The notes beneath the pieces were generated by a model, which worked only from the letters and a program-made list of their open reading frames with translations, ran no database searches and was not told where the DNA came from. From Muribaculaceae bacterium Isolate-013 (NCI) (GTDB taxonomy: Bacteria > Bacteroidota > Bacteroidia > Bacteroidales > Muribaculaceae), in the NCBI GenBank assembly GCA_004102785.1, contig SCEJ01000026.1, forward strand, positions 1 through 41,926: DNA of 41,926 bases, read 5' to 3'. Shown here piece after piece: positions 17,939 through 26,023 of this stretch (positions within the stretch are counted from its first letter, which is position 1; each line of letters begins with the position of its first letter). Both the position numbers and the translations under genes were made by a program.

Positions 17939-18169
17939 TTACTTTTCTACCACACGGTAAACTTCAATGCAGGCATCGGGGCACACCATAGCGCAGGCGG
18001 CGCAGCCGATGCAGGCCTGTTCGTTGACGGGATAGGCAAAATGATAACCGCGATCGTTCACCTCCTTGGGTTGAAGGGCGAGCACAGAGCAAGGGCAGGC
18101 GACAACGCAGAGGTCGCATCCTTTGCAGCGTTCGCTTTCGATCGTCACAGCACCGTGGATTTGAGCCAT
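17939..18169 (-). CDS. Ferredoxin-like delta subunit (2x 4Fe-4S) of the oxidoreductase
   Basis: A 76-residue polyferredoxin with two CxxCxxCxxxCP clusters: ERCKGCDLCVVACP and QACIGCAACAMVCP. It should carry electrons from the TPP site to free ferredoxin. Start at ATG 18169 (MAQIHGAVTIE): the longer frame to 18352 translates a strong hairpin and part of a promoter and has no homology. First gene of the four-gene operon. Confidence 0.92.
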   Translation of the reverse strand: MAQIHGAVTIESERCKGCDLCVVACPCSVLALQPKEVNDRGYHFAYPVNEQACIGCAACAMVCPDACIEVYRVVEK

Positions 18170-18290
18170 AGTAAAACGTAAGCGTGATAAAAAGGGATTA
18201 AAAAAAATAATCGGCCGGGGGCAAAAAATGCCATATTTAAAGCACAGCCTTGCTGGAGCTCCCTCCGATTTAAGGTTAACATGAATGGCG

Positions 18291-18334
18291 AAGGGCTTCG
18301 CTTTGGAGCGTTTGTGGCGCTCCGGCGAAGCCCT
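18291..18334 (-). other. Strong hairpin in the oxidoreductase operon leader
   Basis: Arms AAGGGCTTCGC...GGAGCG and CGCTCC...GCGAAGCCCT pair around a TTTGTGG loop with a short internal asymmetry. It lies between the candidate promoter (18350-18380) and the ferredoxin start (18169), so it would be transcribed into the leader. It may be a protective 5' structure or the terminator of the upstream fragment. No U-tract follows. Confidence 0.6.
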
Positions 18335-18349
18335 CCGGTTTCCAAAAGG

Positions 18350-18380
18350 CAAATTTAGCGATTCTTTTTAGATTCGCAAC
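18350..18380 (-). promoter_or_regulatory. Candidate promoter of the oxidoreductase operon
   Basis: On the minus strand GTTG (18377-18380), 19 bases, TAAATTTG (18350-18357): a full -7 box and a -33 box with one mismatch to TTTG at allowed spacing. It predicts a leader of about 175 bases that contains the hairpin at 18291-18334. Confidence 0.5.
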
Positions 18381-18461
18381 ATTTTTTCATATTCTTAACA
18401 TTTGAAAGCAAAGCGGGGTGTGGCTGCCCGGCTGTGCCGCCGATGAAAGAATCGGGGGATG

Positions 18462-18716
18462 TCAGAACACAACTTTGGTGGCATCGGCTCCCTGGCGGCG
18501 GATAACAACCTGGCCTGCCGCGGGTCGGGTCACGCGTACGCCCTGGAGGCTGAAGTATTCCACGGGGGCGTTGGCTGCATCGGCTGATACGCTGTTGATG
18601 GCAGAGTCGTCGGAGGGGAATACGATGCGCGCGTGCATGTTTTTGCTGGCTTTGTTTTCGTCGGTTGGTATGCATCTGCCGAATGCAAGCGGTGCGGCGC
18701 CGCCCTTCCGGGGCAA
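18462..18716 (-). pseudogene. Orphan C-terminal tail of a secreted Bacteroidales protein
   Basis: The frame ends EYFSLQGVRVTRPAAGQ, then VVIRRQGADATKVVF: the typical closing segment of many secreted Prevotella/Muribaculaceae proteins, where it follows a large catalytic or binding domain. Here nothing precedes it. The frame runs upstream into the rng terminus without a convincing start; the only ATG (18638) leaves 58 residues, and 18716 is a TTG. It is best read as the remnant of a deleted gene. A short real gene cannot be excluded. Confidence 0.55.
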
Positions 18717-18765
18717 TGCGTCGCACCGCTTTATCGGGGTAGGACGGGCGGCATGCCCGGCCTCT

Positions 18766-20394
18766 TTATTCCTGGTTTACACGGTTCTTGGCTTTGGTTT
18801 TTGTTTTGGTGGAGGAGGATTTGTCGAGGTCGCGTTCCTCCTTGAGATCGATTTCGTTGCGGTCGGCGTCGAGCACGCGGTACTGCAGGTAGGCGAGTTC
18901 CTGCGAGGGGAGGATTTTGAATTTTCCGCCCAGCTCCATGCGCCAGCGGCGGTAGATGGAGATGATGCCTTTTTTGAGATAAGCGTCGACGAAGGGGTGT
19001 ACGTACATCACGAAGTCGCGCGTGCGGAGGTCGTGCACAAGGTATTCGAGCTTCTGGTGCAGCGTGTCGGTGAAGAGCAGCGACGGCTGCACTTCCCCTT
19101 TTCCGTAGCACGACGGGCAGGTTTCGGCGGTGATGATGTCGAGAGCCGGGCGCACGCGCTGGCGCGTGATCTGCATGAGGCCGAATTTGCTCAGCGGCAG
19201 TATGTTGTGGCGTGCACGGTCGTTGGCCATCACTTCGCGCATGTGTTCGTAGAGCGCCTGCCGGTGCTCAGGTTTGTTCATGTCGATGAAGTCGACCACG
19301 ATGATGCCGCCCATGTCGCGCAGGCGCAGTTGGCGGGCTATTTCGTCGGCGGCCCTGAGGTTGACCTCCAGGGCGTTGTTCTCCTGGTCTGTGCCGGCTT
19401 TTGCGCGGTTGCCAGAGTTTACGTCGATAACGTGCAGCGCTTCGGTGTGCTCGATGATGATGTATGCTCCCGACTTGAATGAGACTGTTTTTCCGAACGA
19501 TGATTTGATCTGCCTTGTGATAGAGAAGTGGTCGAAAATCGGCTCGTCTTTTTTGTAGCCTTTGACAATGTCTTTCTTGTCGGGGGCTATGAGGCTGACG
19601 TATTTCTGTATCTGGGCGAGAATCTCGGGGTCGTTGACGTATATGTTCTCGAATTCGGGGGAGAATACGTCGCGGAGCACGCCTACGATGCGGCTTTCCT
19701 CTTCAAAGATGAGCTGGGGCACGGTGCCGCGTCGGGCGTTCTCAAGGGTGTCGGTCCAGCATTTGAGGAGGGTTTTGAGCTCGTGGTTGAGTTCGGCCAC
19801 GGATTTGCCTTCGGCCGATGTGCGCACGATTATGCCGAAGTTTTTGGGGCGTATCGATTCGATGAGGTGGCGCAGGCGTGATTTTTCGCCGGGGGTGCGG
19901 ATTTTCTGCGATATGGAGATTTTGTCGGAGAAAGGTATCAGCACCATGTAGCGGCCGGTGAATGATATTTCGGTGGAAAGCCTCGGGCCTTTTGTAGAGA
20001 TCGGCTCTTTGACAATCTGCACCATCAGCTCCTGGTCTTTTTCGAGCTGGTCGGTGATGGTGCCGTGCTTGTCGATGTCGGGGAGGAGTTCGGTTTTCTG
20101 CACCTGCGGCAGCGGCGCTTTCTTGTCGCCGAGCAGGCCGGCGAGGAATTTCGAGAATGTTGAAAACCGGGGGCCAAGATCCAGGTAATGCAGGAATGCG
20201 TCTTTCTCATAGCCGACGTTCACAAACGCAGCGTTAAGGCCCGGCATGAGCTTTTTGACCTTAGCGAGGTATATGTCGCCTACGGCATAGGCCAGGGTGC
20301 GGTTCTCCTTCTGGAGCGACACCAGGCGGCCGTCCTCGAGAAGCGCTATCGACACTTCGCGGGGCTGTACGTCAACGATAAGTTCGCTTTTCAT
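18766..20394 (-). CDS. rng: Ribonuclease G (RNase E/G family)
   Basis: An endoribonuclease for rRNA maturation and mRNA decay. It starts with the family segment (ELIVDVQPREVSIALLEDGRL), then an S1 RNA-binding domain (about 38-125) with GLNAAFVNVGYEKDAFLH. Catalytic aspartates lie in VIDVNSGN and GGIIVVDFIDM, and the zinc-link tetramer motif is CPSCYGKG. The C-terminal small domain is present, and the acidic degradosome scaffold of RNase E is absent. 542 residues, typical of Bacteroidetes Rng. The 189 bases between this gene and the small ribosomal protein gene are GC-rich and hold no gene I can support. Confidence 0.94.
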   Translation of the reverse strand: MKSELIVDVQPREVSIALLEDGRLVSLQKENRTLAYAVGDIYLAKVKKLMPGLNAAFVNVGYEKDAFLHYLDLGPRFSTFSKFLAGLLGDKKAPLPQVQKTELLPDIDKHGTITDQLEKDQELMVQIVKEPISTKGPRLSTEISFTGRYMVLIPFSDKISISQKIRTPGEKSRLRHLIESIRPKNFGIIVRTSAEGKSVAELNHELKTLLKCWTDTLENARRGTVPQLIFEEESRIVGVLRDVFSPEFENIYVNDPEILAQIQKYVSLIAPDKKDIVKGYKKDEPIFDHFSITRQIKSSFGKTVSFKSGAYIIIEHTEALHVIDVNSGNRAKAGTDQENNALEVNLRAADEIARQLRLRDMGGIIVVDFIDMNKPEHRQALYEHMREVMANDRARHNILPLSKFGLMQITRQRVRPALDIITAETCPSCYGKGEVQPSLLFTDTLHQKLEYLVHDLRTRDFVMYVHPFVDAYLKKGIISIYRRWRMELGGKFKILPSQELAYLQYRVLDADRNEIDLKEERDLDKSSSTKTKTKAKNRVNQE

Positions 20395-20583
20395 TATTAC
20401 TTGGGATAGGGTGGGGGATTAAGGGTTTGTTCAGATGTATGTCACACCCTCAGAAAACCGCAACGCCGGCGTCCGGAGCCAGCCGTGTAGGGCTTGCCCG
20501 GCGACGGCGTCGTGCGGAAGATCCCGTGCGGTAACGCCTCCGGAACGGGGCTTTTGGCCACGTCCGCCCGGCGTCAGGCACGA

Positions 20584-20673
20584 TTATTTCTTCTTATGGC
20601 GGTTTTTGCGCAGACGTTTTTTACGTTTGTGTGTGGCCATCTTGTGGCCTTTTCTTTTCTTTCCGCTTGGCAT
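20584..20673 (-). CDS. 29-residue AURKAIP1/COX24-type small ribosomal protein
   Basis: The complete product begins MPSGKKRKGHKMATHKRKK and ends RLRKNRHKKK, extremely basic, with an internal MATHKRKKR. It matches the tiny AURKAIP1/COX24-domain protein found across Bacteroidetes, related to mitochondrial mS38 and mycobacterial bS22, which lodges in the small ribosomal subunit near the decoding region. ATG 20673 gives 29 codons and a TAA stop. It sits 32 bases after the HU stop and probably shares its transcript. Confidence 0.9.
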   Translation of the reverse strand: MPSGKKRKGHKMATHKRKKRLRKNRHKKK

Positions 20674-20705
20674 AATATTGGAAGTTAATGGTTAGAAGTA
20701 GAGTT

Positions 20706-20981
20706 TCAGGCTTTTACATCCTCCATGAAGCACTTTGCGGGCTTGAAAGCGGGGATTTTGTGCTCGGGGATGATGATGGTGGTGTTCTTGGAAATGTTGC
20801 GGGCGGTCTTCTGCGAGCGGGTCTTGATGATGAAGCTGCCGAAGCCACGGAGGTAGACAGGTTCGCCGTGAGCCATAGAGTCTTTCACCACTTCCATGAA
20901 CTTTTCGATGGTTTCGAGAACTGCGGCTTTTTCGATGCCGGTGGTTTTCGAGATCTCGTTTACGATTTCTGCTTTTGTCAT
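20706..20981 (-). CDS. HU-family DNA-binding protein
   Basis: A nucleoid-associated protein of 91 residues that bends DNA as a dimer. It has the N-terminal helical dimerisation part (MTKAEIVNEISKTTG) and the signature GEPVYLRGFGSF. The beta-arm is R-S-Q-K-T-A-R-N with the usual proline of the arm replaced (ISKNTTIIIPEHK), and the C-terminal segment is HKIPAFKPAK. Upstream of the small ribosomal protein gene in the same direction. Specific name (HU-alpha, HU-beta or other) is not decidable. Confidence 0.95.
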   Translation of the reverse strand: MTKAEIVNEISKTTGIEKAAVLETIEKFMEVVKDSMAHGEPVYLRGFGSFIIKTRSQKTARNISKNTTIIIPEHKIPAFKPAKCFMEDVKA

Positions 20982-21041
20982 AGCTGATGTAAATATATAT
21001 TTTTGTAAATGTCGTATAACTGTTGTAAATCAGCATAATAA

Positions 21042-21064
21042 CGCACGCCGGAGAAGGGCGTGCG
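21042..21064 (-). terminator. Stem-loop after the yhhQ-type gene
   Basis: CGCACGCC and GGCGTGCG, 8-base perfect arms around a 7-base loop, between the transporter stop and the HU gene. On the leftward transcript only a weak U-rich stretch follows. Confidence 0.55.
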
Positions 21065-21164
21065 GAATTACAGGTGCAAATATCGCACTTTTTTTTGAAT
21101 CATGCGCTATTTCGAGCCAAAAATCGGCAAAAAAAATTAAATTAAACTACTCAACCTTGCGGTT

Positions 21165-21851
21165 TTACGCTTGCCGGCTGCTACGGGAGGCGCCGTCGGG
21201 GTGCCTGCTCTCGAGCTTTTTCACAAGGCGCACCACCCGGATGGTCAGTGGCAGAATCACGATTTCGTAGAGGGTTTTGAGCAGGGTCTGTGTAACAATC
21301 AGCGACAGAATCACATCCCATGGCAGCTCGCCGCCGAAGGCGCAGGGGAAGAATATCACCGAGTCGGCACCTTCGCCTGCCACGGTCGATGCTATGGCGC
21401 GGAGCGAGAAGCTCGCCGAGCCGTCGGTGCCGCGCAGGGTGGCGGCGAGTTTCATGCGGTGCATCACCCAGGCGTTGAGCAGCGAGCCGCACACGAAGGC
21501 GGCGAAGCTGGCTGCCATGATGCGCGGCACCGATGAAAATATCTCCTCCATGGCTTTCTGCGAGGTCCATTGCTCCCCTCCGGGGAGGGCTATGGCTACG
21601 TTGAGCATTATGGCGGTGAAAAGGCTCATGGCGAACCCGATCCATATCACCAGGCGTGCGGTGCGGAAGCCGTAGACCTCGGCCACGCAGTCGTTGATTA
21701 TATACGACAGCGGGAATATGGCCATGCCGGCGGTGACGGTGAGCCCCAGCGGGAGGTCCACAGTCTTGATTTCAACAAGATTGGCTATTATTATGCAGAC
21801 AACAAACACTACCGTCATCAGCAGCAGCGGCAGCGAAAAACGTTTTTCCAA
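21165..21851 (-). CDS. yhhQ: YhhQ/VUT-family queuosine precursor transporter
   Basis: An inner-membrane ECF-like transporter expected to import preQ0/preQ1 or a related queuosine precursor. Six or so hydrophobic segments. Family landmarks: ANLVEIKTVDLPLG near the N-terminus, PLSYIINDCVAEVYGF, and GEGADSVIFFPCAFGG. 228 residues, a normal length. The start codon lies only 16 bases from a 320-bp terminal-repeat element, so the transcript leader or promoter must be inside or formed by that element. I looked for a preQ1 riboswitch upstream and saw none. Confidence 0.88.
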   Translation of the reverse strand: MEKRFSLPLLLMTVVFVVCIIIANLVEIKTVDLPLGLTVTAGMAIFPLSYIINDCVAEVYGFRTARLVIWIGFAMSLFTAIMLNVAIALPGGEQWTSQKAMEEIFSSVPRIMAASFAAFVCGSLLNAWVMHRMKLAATLRGTDGSASFSLRAIASTVAGEGADSVIFFPCAFGGELPWDVILSLIVTQTLLKTLYEIVILPLTIRVVRLVKKLESRHPDGASRSSRQA

Positions 21852-21866
21852 ATTTCTCAGTTTTTG

Positions 21867-22186
21867 AGAGGTTGTTTAATAATAAATGTAAATACCCGGT
21901 GGCGTATCTTTTAGTTAATGCGCATTGAATGAAGAGGGAGCGTAGCGGGCTACGTGACCGATGAATTCAATCGCATTAACAAAAGAGACGCCAAGGCGTG
22001 GGTAACTTTAAATAATTTCATAGTCTGAAACAAAGCATGATACGGAAATTACCATACAGTCCGAAAATTTCGGGCATCTTTCACTCTTTAGCTCAGTCAC
22101 ATAGCCCGCTATGCTCCTTCGCTTCAGAGCGAAAGCTGCCTCGAACTTTTCGGCCGGGTATTCACATTTATTTTTAAACAACCTCT
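21867..22186. mobile_element. 320-bp element with 33-bp terminal inverted repeats (MITE-like)
   Basis: Left end 21867-21899 and right end 22154-22186 are inverted copies matching at 31 of 33 positions (outer sequence AGAGGTTGTTTAA, inner end AATACCCGG). Inside, 21901-21992 forms a second long imperfect palindrome with apex CGTAGC-GG-GCTACG at 21941-21954. A related apex CATAGC-CC-GCTATG lies at 22100-22113, next to a TTCGCT/AGCGAA hairpin at 22118-22131. No transposase frame is present; a 63-residue frame on the minus strand (22008-22199) is probably incidental. No clear target-site duplication. The design fits a non-autonomous element or an extragenic structured repeat. Confidence 0.7.
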
Positions 22187-22227
22187 GAATATTACTCATC
22201 AGGCAGCGGGTGTGTGCCGCGCTGCTC

Positions 22228-22623
22228 CTACCAGTTTACCAGGGTGTAGCTCTGCGAAGTGTAGCCGAAGCCGTTGCCAGGGGGGTATGTGATGATAATC
22301 GAGCGGCGGCCGGAGGTGGTTATGCCGCAGTTGAGCGAGTAGGCCGGTCCGTTGTAGGGGTAGAAGGTGAAATAGATGCTTCCGCCGGTGCAGTAGTAGT
22401 CGAAATCCATGTCGCCGTAATAGTCGGAGTAGATTCCGGTTCCGTCGGCATAGAAAGTATATGTCTCGGAGTAGTCGTTGTCATTGGCATAGACACCGCT
22501 GAGGTACCAGTCGTCGGGGTTGCCGTAAGGGTCGTCGTAGCAGGATGAAAGCCCGGTGGCGATTACGGCGGCCATCAGTAGCGCCAGGAGCCCTGACGTT
22601 GCTCTTTTTAGATTTCTGCTCAT
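22228..22623 (-). CDS. Small Tyr/Gly/Asp-rich lipoprotein of unknown function
   Basis: A 131-residue protein with a lipoprotein signal ending in GLSSC (C28). The mature part is rich in Tyr, Asp and Gly (for example the run of DYYGDMDFDYYC), ends in NW, and is probably a small beta-sheet domain on the periplasmic or surface side. I do not recognise the family. It stands alone between the terminal-repeat element and the divergent porT gene. Confidence 0.8.
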   Translation of the reverse strand: MSRNLKRATSGLLALLMAAVIATGLSSCYDDPYGNPDDWYLSGVYANDNDYSETYTFYADGTGIYSDYYGDMDFDYYCTGGSIYFTFYPYNGPAYSLNCGITTSGRRSIIITYPPGNGFGYTSQSYTLVNW

Positions 22624-22643
22624 ATGGAATCGGTTTTAGGTTG

Positions 22644-22651
22644 CAAAATTA
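22644..22651 (-). promoter_or_regulatory. -7 box for the small lipoprotein gene
   Basis: Minus strand TAATTTTG matches TAnnTTTG, 20 bases before the ATG at 22623. No -33 box at standard spacing. The remaining divergent gap to porT (22652-22773) shows no clear plus-strand -7 box. Confidence 0.45.
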
Positions 22652-22773
22652 ATAACACCCTGCGTGATTACATGATGAAGAGACTCTCCTTTAATCTTTA
22701 TTAACAATCCGGCGCCCCGGAATGTTCCCTGCCCGCAGGGCAATAATCGGGGTGTAGCTCCGTTAATTGAGTA

Positions 22774-23529
22774 ATGAATCATCTCGCTGAAATATTCCGT
22801 GCAAGGGTCGCCGCTGCGGCAGTGTTTTTTGCGGCGCTTATCGCAGTGATGCCTGTCGCCGGGGCCAACCGCCTCAACGACAAGCTGCTCAACCGTCCGT
22901 ATACCGACCAGAGGCGTTTTCATCTCGGCTTCTCGGTGGGAATGAACGCCCTCGGCATGGGGTTTCACCACAACGGGTTCGTGACCGACGGCGGCCAGAC
23001 GTGGTTCATGTCGCAGCCGTCGTATTCGCCGGGGTTCTGCGTCAACGGCCTGATGAGTCTGCGGCTCAACGACTACTTTTCGGTGCGCGTGTCGCCCGGA
23101 GTGTGGTTCGGCAACCGCGTGGTGAAGTTCCTCGACACCTCGGCGCTGGCCGATCCCGCGGAATACACCCAGGATATCAAGTCGGCCTATGTGGTGGTGC
23201 CGGTCGACCTCAAGTTTGCAGCGCAACGCATGCGCAACCTTCGCCCCTACATAGTGGGGGGAGTGATGCCGGCCTTCGATGTGGCCAAGAAGCGCACCGA
23301 TATACTCAAGACCAAAAGCTCGGAGTTCTTTATCTCCGCAGGCTTCGGCTGCGATTTCTATCTGCCGTATTTCAAATTTATTCCGGAGGTCAAATTCTGC
23401 TTCGGTCTTTCTGATGCCCTCCAGCACAAACGGCCTGACCTGGCCGAGGACCCCATAAAGCAGAATATCTCAAACTCCGTGAAGCGCGCCACCACAAAGA
23501 TGATAGTGTTCACCTTCTATTTCGAGTAA
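22774..23529 (+). CDS. porT: PorT-family outer-membrane protein of the type IX secretion system
   Basis: A 251-residue beta-barrel protein required for T9SS in Porphyromonas (PorT/SprT). A signal peptide occupies about residues 1-31 (hydrophobic AAAAVFFAALIAVMPVAGA). The barrel follows, with FHLGFSVGMNALG, a LRLNDYFSVRVSPG strand pair and the characteristic end ISNSVKRATTKMIVFTFYFE. Length matches P. gingivalis PorT. It starts the plus-strand T9SS block and ends four bases before porP, so they are probably co-transcribed. PorT's exact role in the translocon remains unsettled in the literature as I know it. Confidence 0.85.
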   Translation: MNHLAEIFRARVAAAAVFFAALIAVMPVAGANRLNDKLLNRPYTDQRRFHLGFSVGMNALGMGFHHNGFVTDGGQTWFMSQPSYSPGFCVNGLMSLRLNDYFSVRVSPGVWFGNRVVKFLDTSALADPAEYTQDIKSAYVVVPVDLKFAAQRMRNLRPYIVGGVMPAFDVAKKRTDILKTKSSEFFISAGFGCDFYLPYFKFIPEVKFCFGLSDALQHKRPDLAEDPIKQNISNSVKRATTKMIVFTFYFE

Positions 23530-23533
23530 AGCA

Positions 23534-24544
23534 ATGGCAGTCAAGTTCACAGCCTACATATATAATAAGGTGTCGGCACGGCTGCTGGCGCTGCTGGTGC
23601 CGGCGGCGGTATGTCTGGCGGCATCGGCCCAGACCGACGCCCAGTTGTCGCAGTACTACGAGCTGCCGAATTTCTACAATCCCGCGGCCACCGGCACTAC
23701 CGATTTTCTGAAACTGCGGGCCGACGCGCGCCTGCAGTGGCTCGGCGTCGACAATGCGCCGCAGACCTTTACCGTGGCCGCCGACATGCCTTTCAAATTT
23801 ATCGGCAAACGGTTCGGCACGGGGCTTGTGATGCAGCAGGAGAGCTACGGCCTTTACAAGCATCTGGATGTAGCTGCCCAGTTGTCGTATAAACTGAAGC
23901 TTTTCAAGGGGGAGCTTTCGATAGGTGTGCAGCCGGGGTTCGTCAACCAGTCGTTCAAGGGTACCGACGTGTTCATCCCCGACCAGGACGACTACCATCA
24001 GGGCACCGACGACGCCATTCCGCAGCAGGATATATCGGGCAACGCCTTTGACCTTGCCGCCGGGTTGTTCTATACCCACCGCCTCTTCTGGCTGGGTGTG
24101 TCGGGGCGTCATCTCACCCAGCCTTCCATCAGACTCAACGCCGAGTCGGGGGAGGATACCAACGAAAAGAACTATGAGTTTCCGTTGCGCCGCACCTTAT
24201 ATTTCATGGCCGGAAGCAATATTCCGATAAAAAACACGTTATTTGAATTGCAGCCCTCGGCCCTGGTGCGCAGCGATTTCACCTTCACCTCATGGGAGGC
24301 GACCCTCCGCTGCCGCTACAACAAATTCATCAGTGCCGGCGTGGGCTACCGGTGGAAAGATGCCGTCTATGCCGTTGTCGCCGCCGAAATCAAGGGGTTC
24401 TACATCGGCTTCACCTATGATTACCCCACCGGAGCGATAGTGCGCGCCACCTCCGGCAGTTACGAGATTATGGCCGGTTATCAGCTCAAACTCGATTTCT
24501 CGGAGCGCAACCGCCATCGCCACAAGAGCGTGCGAATAATGTAA
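23534..24544 (+). CDS. porP: PorP/SprF-family type IX secretion outer-membrane protein
   Basis: A 336-residue outer-membrane beta-barrel with signal peptide (cleavage after ASAQ near residue 33). The PorP/SprF signature is present: QLSQYYELPNFYNPAATG directly after the signal, followed by alternating strands such as QWLGVDNAPQTFTVAADMPF and FGTGLVMQQESYGLY, ending in a C-terminal barrel part (YEIMAGYQLKLDF). PorP works with the PorK/PorN ring. The gene lies just before gldK, the usual order for the porPKLMN operon. Confidence 0.93.
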   Translation: MAVKFTAYIYNKVSARLLALLVPAAVCLAASAQTDAQLSQYYELPNFYNPAATGTTDFLKLRADARLQWLGVDNAPQTFTVAADMPFKFIGKRFGTGLVMQQESYGLYKHLDVAAQLSYKLKLFKGELSIGVQPGFVNQSFKGTDVFIPDQDDYHQGTDDAIPQQDISGNAFDLAAGLFYTHRLFWLGVSGRHLTQPSIRLNAESGEDTNEKNYEFPLRRTLYFMAGSNIPIKNTLFELQPSALVRSDFTFTSWEATLRCRYNKFISAGVGYRWKDAVYAVVAAEIKGFYIGFTYDYPTGAIVRATSGSYEIMAGYQLKLDFSERNRHRHKSVRIM

Positions 24545-24577
24545 AATCCCTCCCCTCAACACTCTATATCCTTGAAA

Positions 24578-26023
24578 ATGAAGAAACTTTCGTTATATCT
24601 GTTACCGGCACTGATAGTGGCCACCCTGGCAAGCTGCGCCTCCGGGCGACGCTCCTCGGCCGGGGGGGAAGTCACCGGCGTGGGCGGCTCGTCGTTTGCC
24701 GAGCCCACACCCTACGGCATGGTGCTGGTGTCGCGCGGCTCAATGGAAATGGGCCCGCAGAAAGCCGACAGCGCCTGGAATATCGAACCCGACACCAAAG
24801 GGATGTCGGTTGATGCCTTCTGGATGGATGAAACCGAGGTGACGAACTCGAAGTACAAGCAGTTCGTGTTCTGGGTACGCGACTCAATTATCCGCGAGCG
24901 CCTGGCCGACCCTGCCTACGGCGGCAACGAAGCCTACAAAATAGAGGAGGACAAGCAGGGCAACCCTGTGACTCCCCACCTCAACTGGTCGAAGCCCATA
25001 CCCTGGCGCAATCCGGGCGAGGATGAGGCGCGCGCCATAGAGAGCGTGTACCGCACCAACCCCATCACCGGCGCGCGCGAACTCGACCCCGCCCAGCTCA
25101 ACTACCGCTACGAAGTGTTCAACCACACCGAGGCCGCCAAGCGCCGCAACCGCCTCGACCCGCGCCGCCGCGTGTACAACACCGACCTGCCCGTGCCGAT
25201 GGAAATCCCCGTGATATCGAAGGATACCGCCTGGATCAACGACGAGGGGGAGATTGTGCGCGAGACGATACAGCGCGGACTCACCGGCGACTACGACTTC
25301 CTCAACACCTATATCGTAAACGTATATCCCGACACCACCTGCTGGGTGAACGATTTCGAGAACGCCTACAACGAACCTTACGTGCGCATGTATTTCAGCC
25401 ACGGCGGTTACAGCGAATACCCCGTGGTGGGTGTGAGCTGGGAGCAGGCCAACGCTTTCTGCAACTGGCGCACCGACTACCTCAAGCGCGCCCTCGGCCG
25501 CGAAGGGGTGTACGTGGAGCCTTACCGCCTCCCCACCGAGGCAGAGTGGGAGTTTGCCGCACGTGCCGGCGAGAACGACAACATGTACCCCTGGGAGGGT
25601 GACCTCCCCATCTCGGAGGACAAAGGCTGCTTCTACGCCAACTTCAAGCCCAACGACGGCAACTACGTAAAGGACGGCCACCTTATCACCTCGCGCGTGG
25701 GCACCTATTCGCCCAACGATTTCGGTCTGTTTGATATGGCCGGCAACGTCAGTGAGTGGACCTCCACCGCCTTCACCGAGGGCGTGGCGTCGCTCACCAG
25801 CGACCTCAACCCCGAGTACCGCTACGATGCCGCCCAGGAGGACCCTTACCGCATGAAGCGCAAGATTGTGCGCGGCGGTTCGTGGAAAGATGTGGCCCAC
25901 AACATCCGCTCCGACCTGCGCATGTGGGAATTCCAGAACGAGCAGCGCTCCTACATCGGTTTCCGCTGCGTGCGCTCGCAGATCGGCTTTGCCAAAGGGC
26001 AGAAACTCAACAACAATAAATAA
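24578..26023 (+). CDS. gldK: GldK/PorK lipoprotein, T9SS outer-membrane ring component
   Basis: With GldN it forms the large periplasmic ring attached to the outer membrane. Lipobox TLASC with C20. The body is an FGE-sulfatase (SUMF1-like) fold, visible in GMVLVSRGSMEMG, FWMDETEVTNSKYKQFV, PVVGVSWEQANAFCNWR, LPTEAEWEFAARAG, GLFDMAGNVSEWT and IVRGGSWKD. The fold is used structurally here. Start at ATG 24578 (481 residues); the TTG two codons earlier is less likely. PorK in P. gingivalis is about 490 residues. Confidence 0.95.
   Translation: MKKLSLYLLPALIVATLASCASGRRSSAGGEVTGVGGSSFAEPTPYGMVLVSRGSMEMGPQKADSAWNIEPDTKGMSVDAFWMDETEVTNSKYKQFVFWVRDSIIRERLADPAYGGNEAYKIEEDKQGNPVTPHLNWSKPIPWRNPGEDEARAIESVYRTNPITGARELDPAQLNYRYEVFNHTEAAKRRNRLDPRRRVYNTDLPVPMEIPVISKDTAWINDEGEIVRETIQRGLTGDYDFLNTYIVNVYPDTTCWVNDFENAYNEPYVRMYFSHGGYSEYPVVGVSWEQANAFCNWRTDYLKRALGREGVYVEPYRLPTEAEWEFAARAGENDNMYPWEGDLPISEDKGCFYANFKPNDGNYVKDGHLITSRVGTYSPNDFGLFDMAGNVSEWTSTAFTEGVASLTSDLNPEYRYDAAQEDPYRMKRKIVRGGSWKDVAHNIRSDLRMWEFQNEQRSYIGFRCVRSQIGFAKGQKLNNNK

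Noticed and set aside
20395-20583. A structured RNA between rng and the small ribosomal protein gene
   Set aside because: The region is GC-rich and has repeated CCGGCG words, but I could not find a consistent stem set or a known RNA family.
21852-22000. preQ1 riboswitch upstream of the yhhQ-type gene
   Set aside because: No compact preQ1-I/II-like pseudoknot sequence was found. The region is filled by the inverted-repeat element.
22008-22199. A 63-residue minus-strand frame inside the terminal-repeat element
   Set aside because: It translates palindromic arms and one terminal repeat; such frames arise from repeated noncoding elements. No start context or domain is seen.
22636-23427. A 263-residue minus-strand frame opposite porT
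   Set aside because: It is a shadow of porT codon usage in GC-rich DNA: His/Arg-rich without motifs. PorT on the plus strand has a signal peptide and the family's C-terminal motif.
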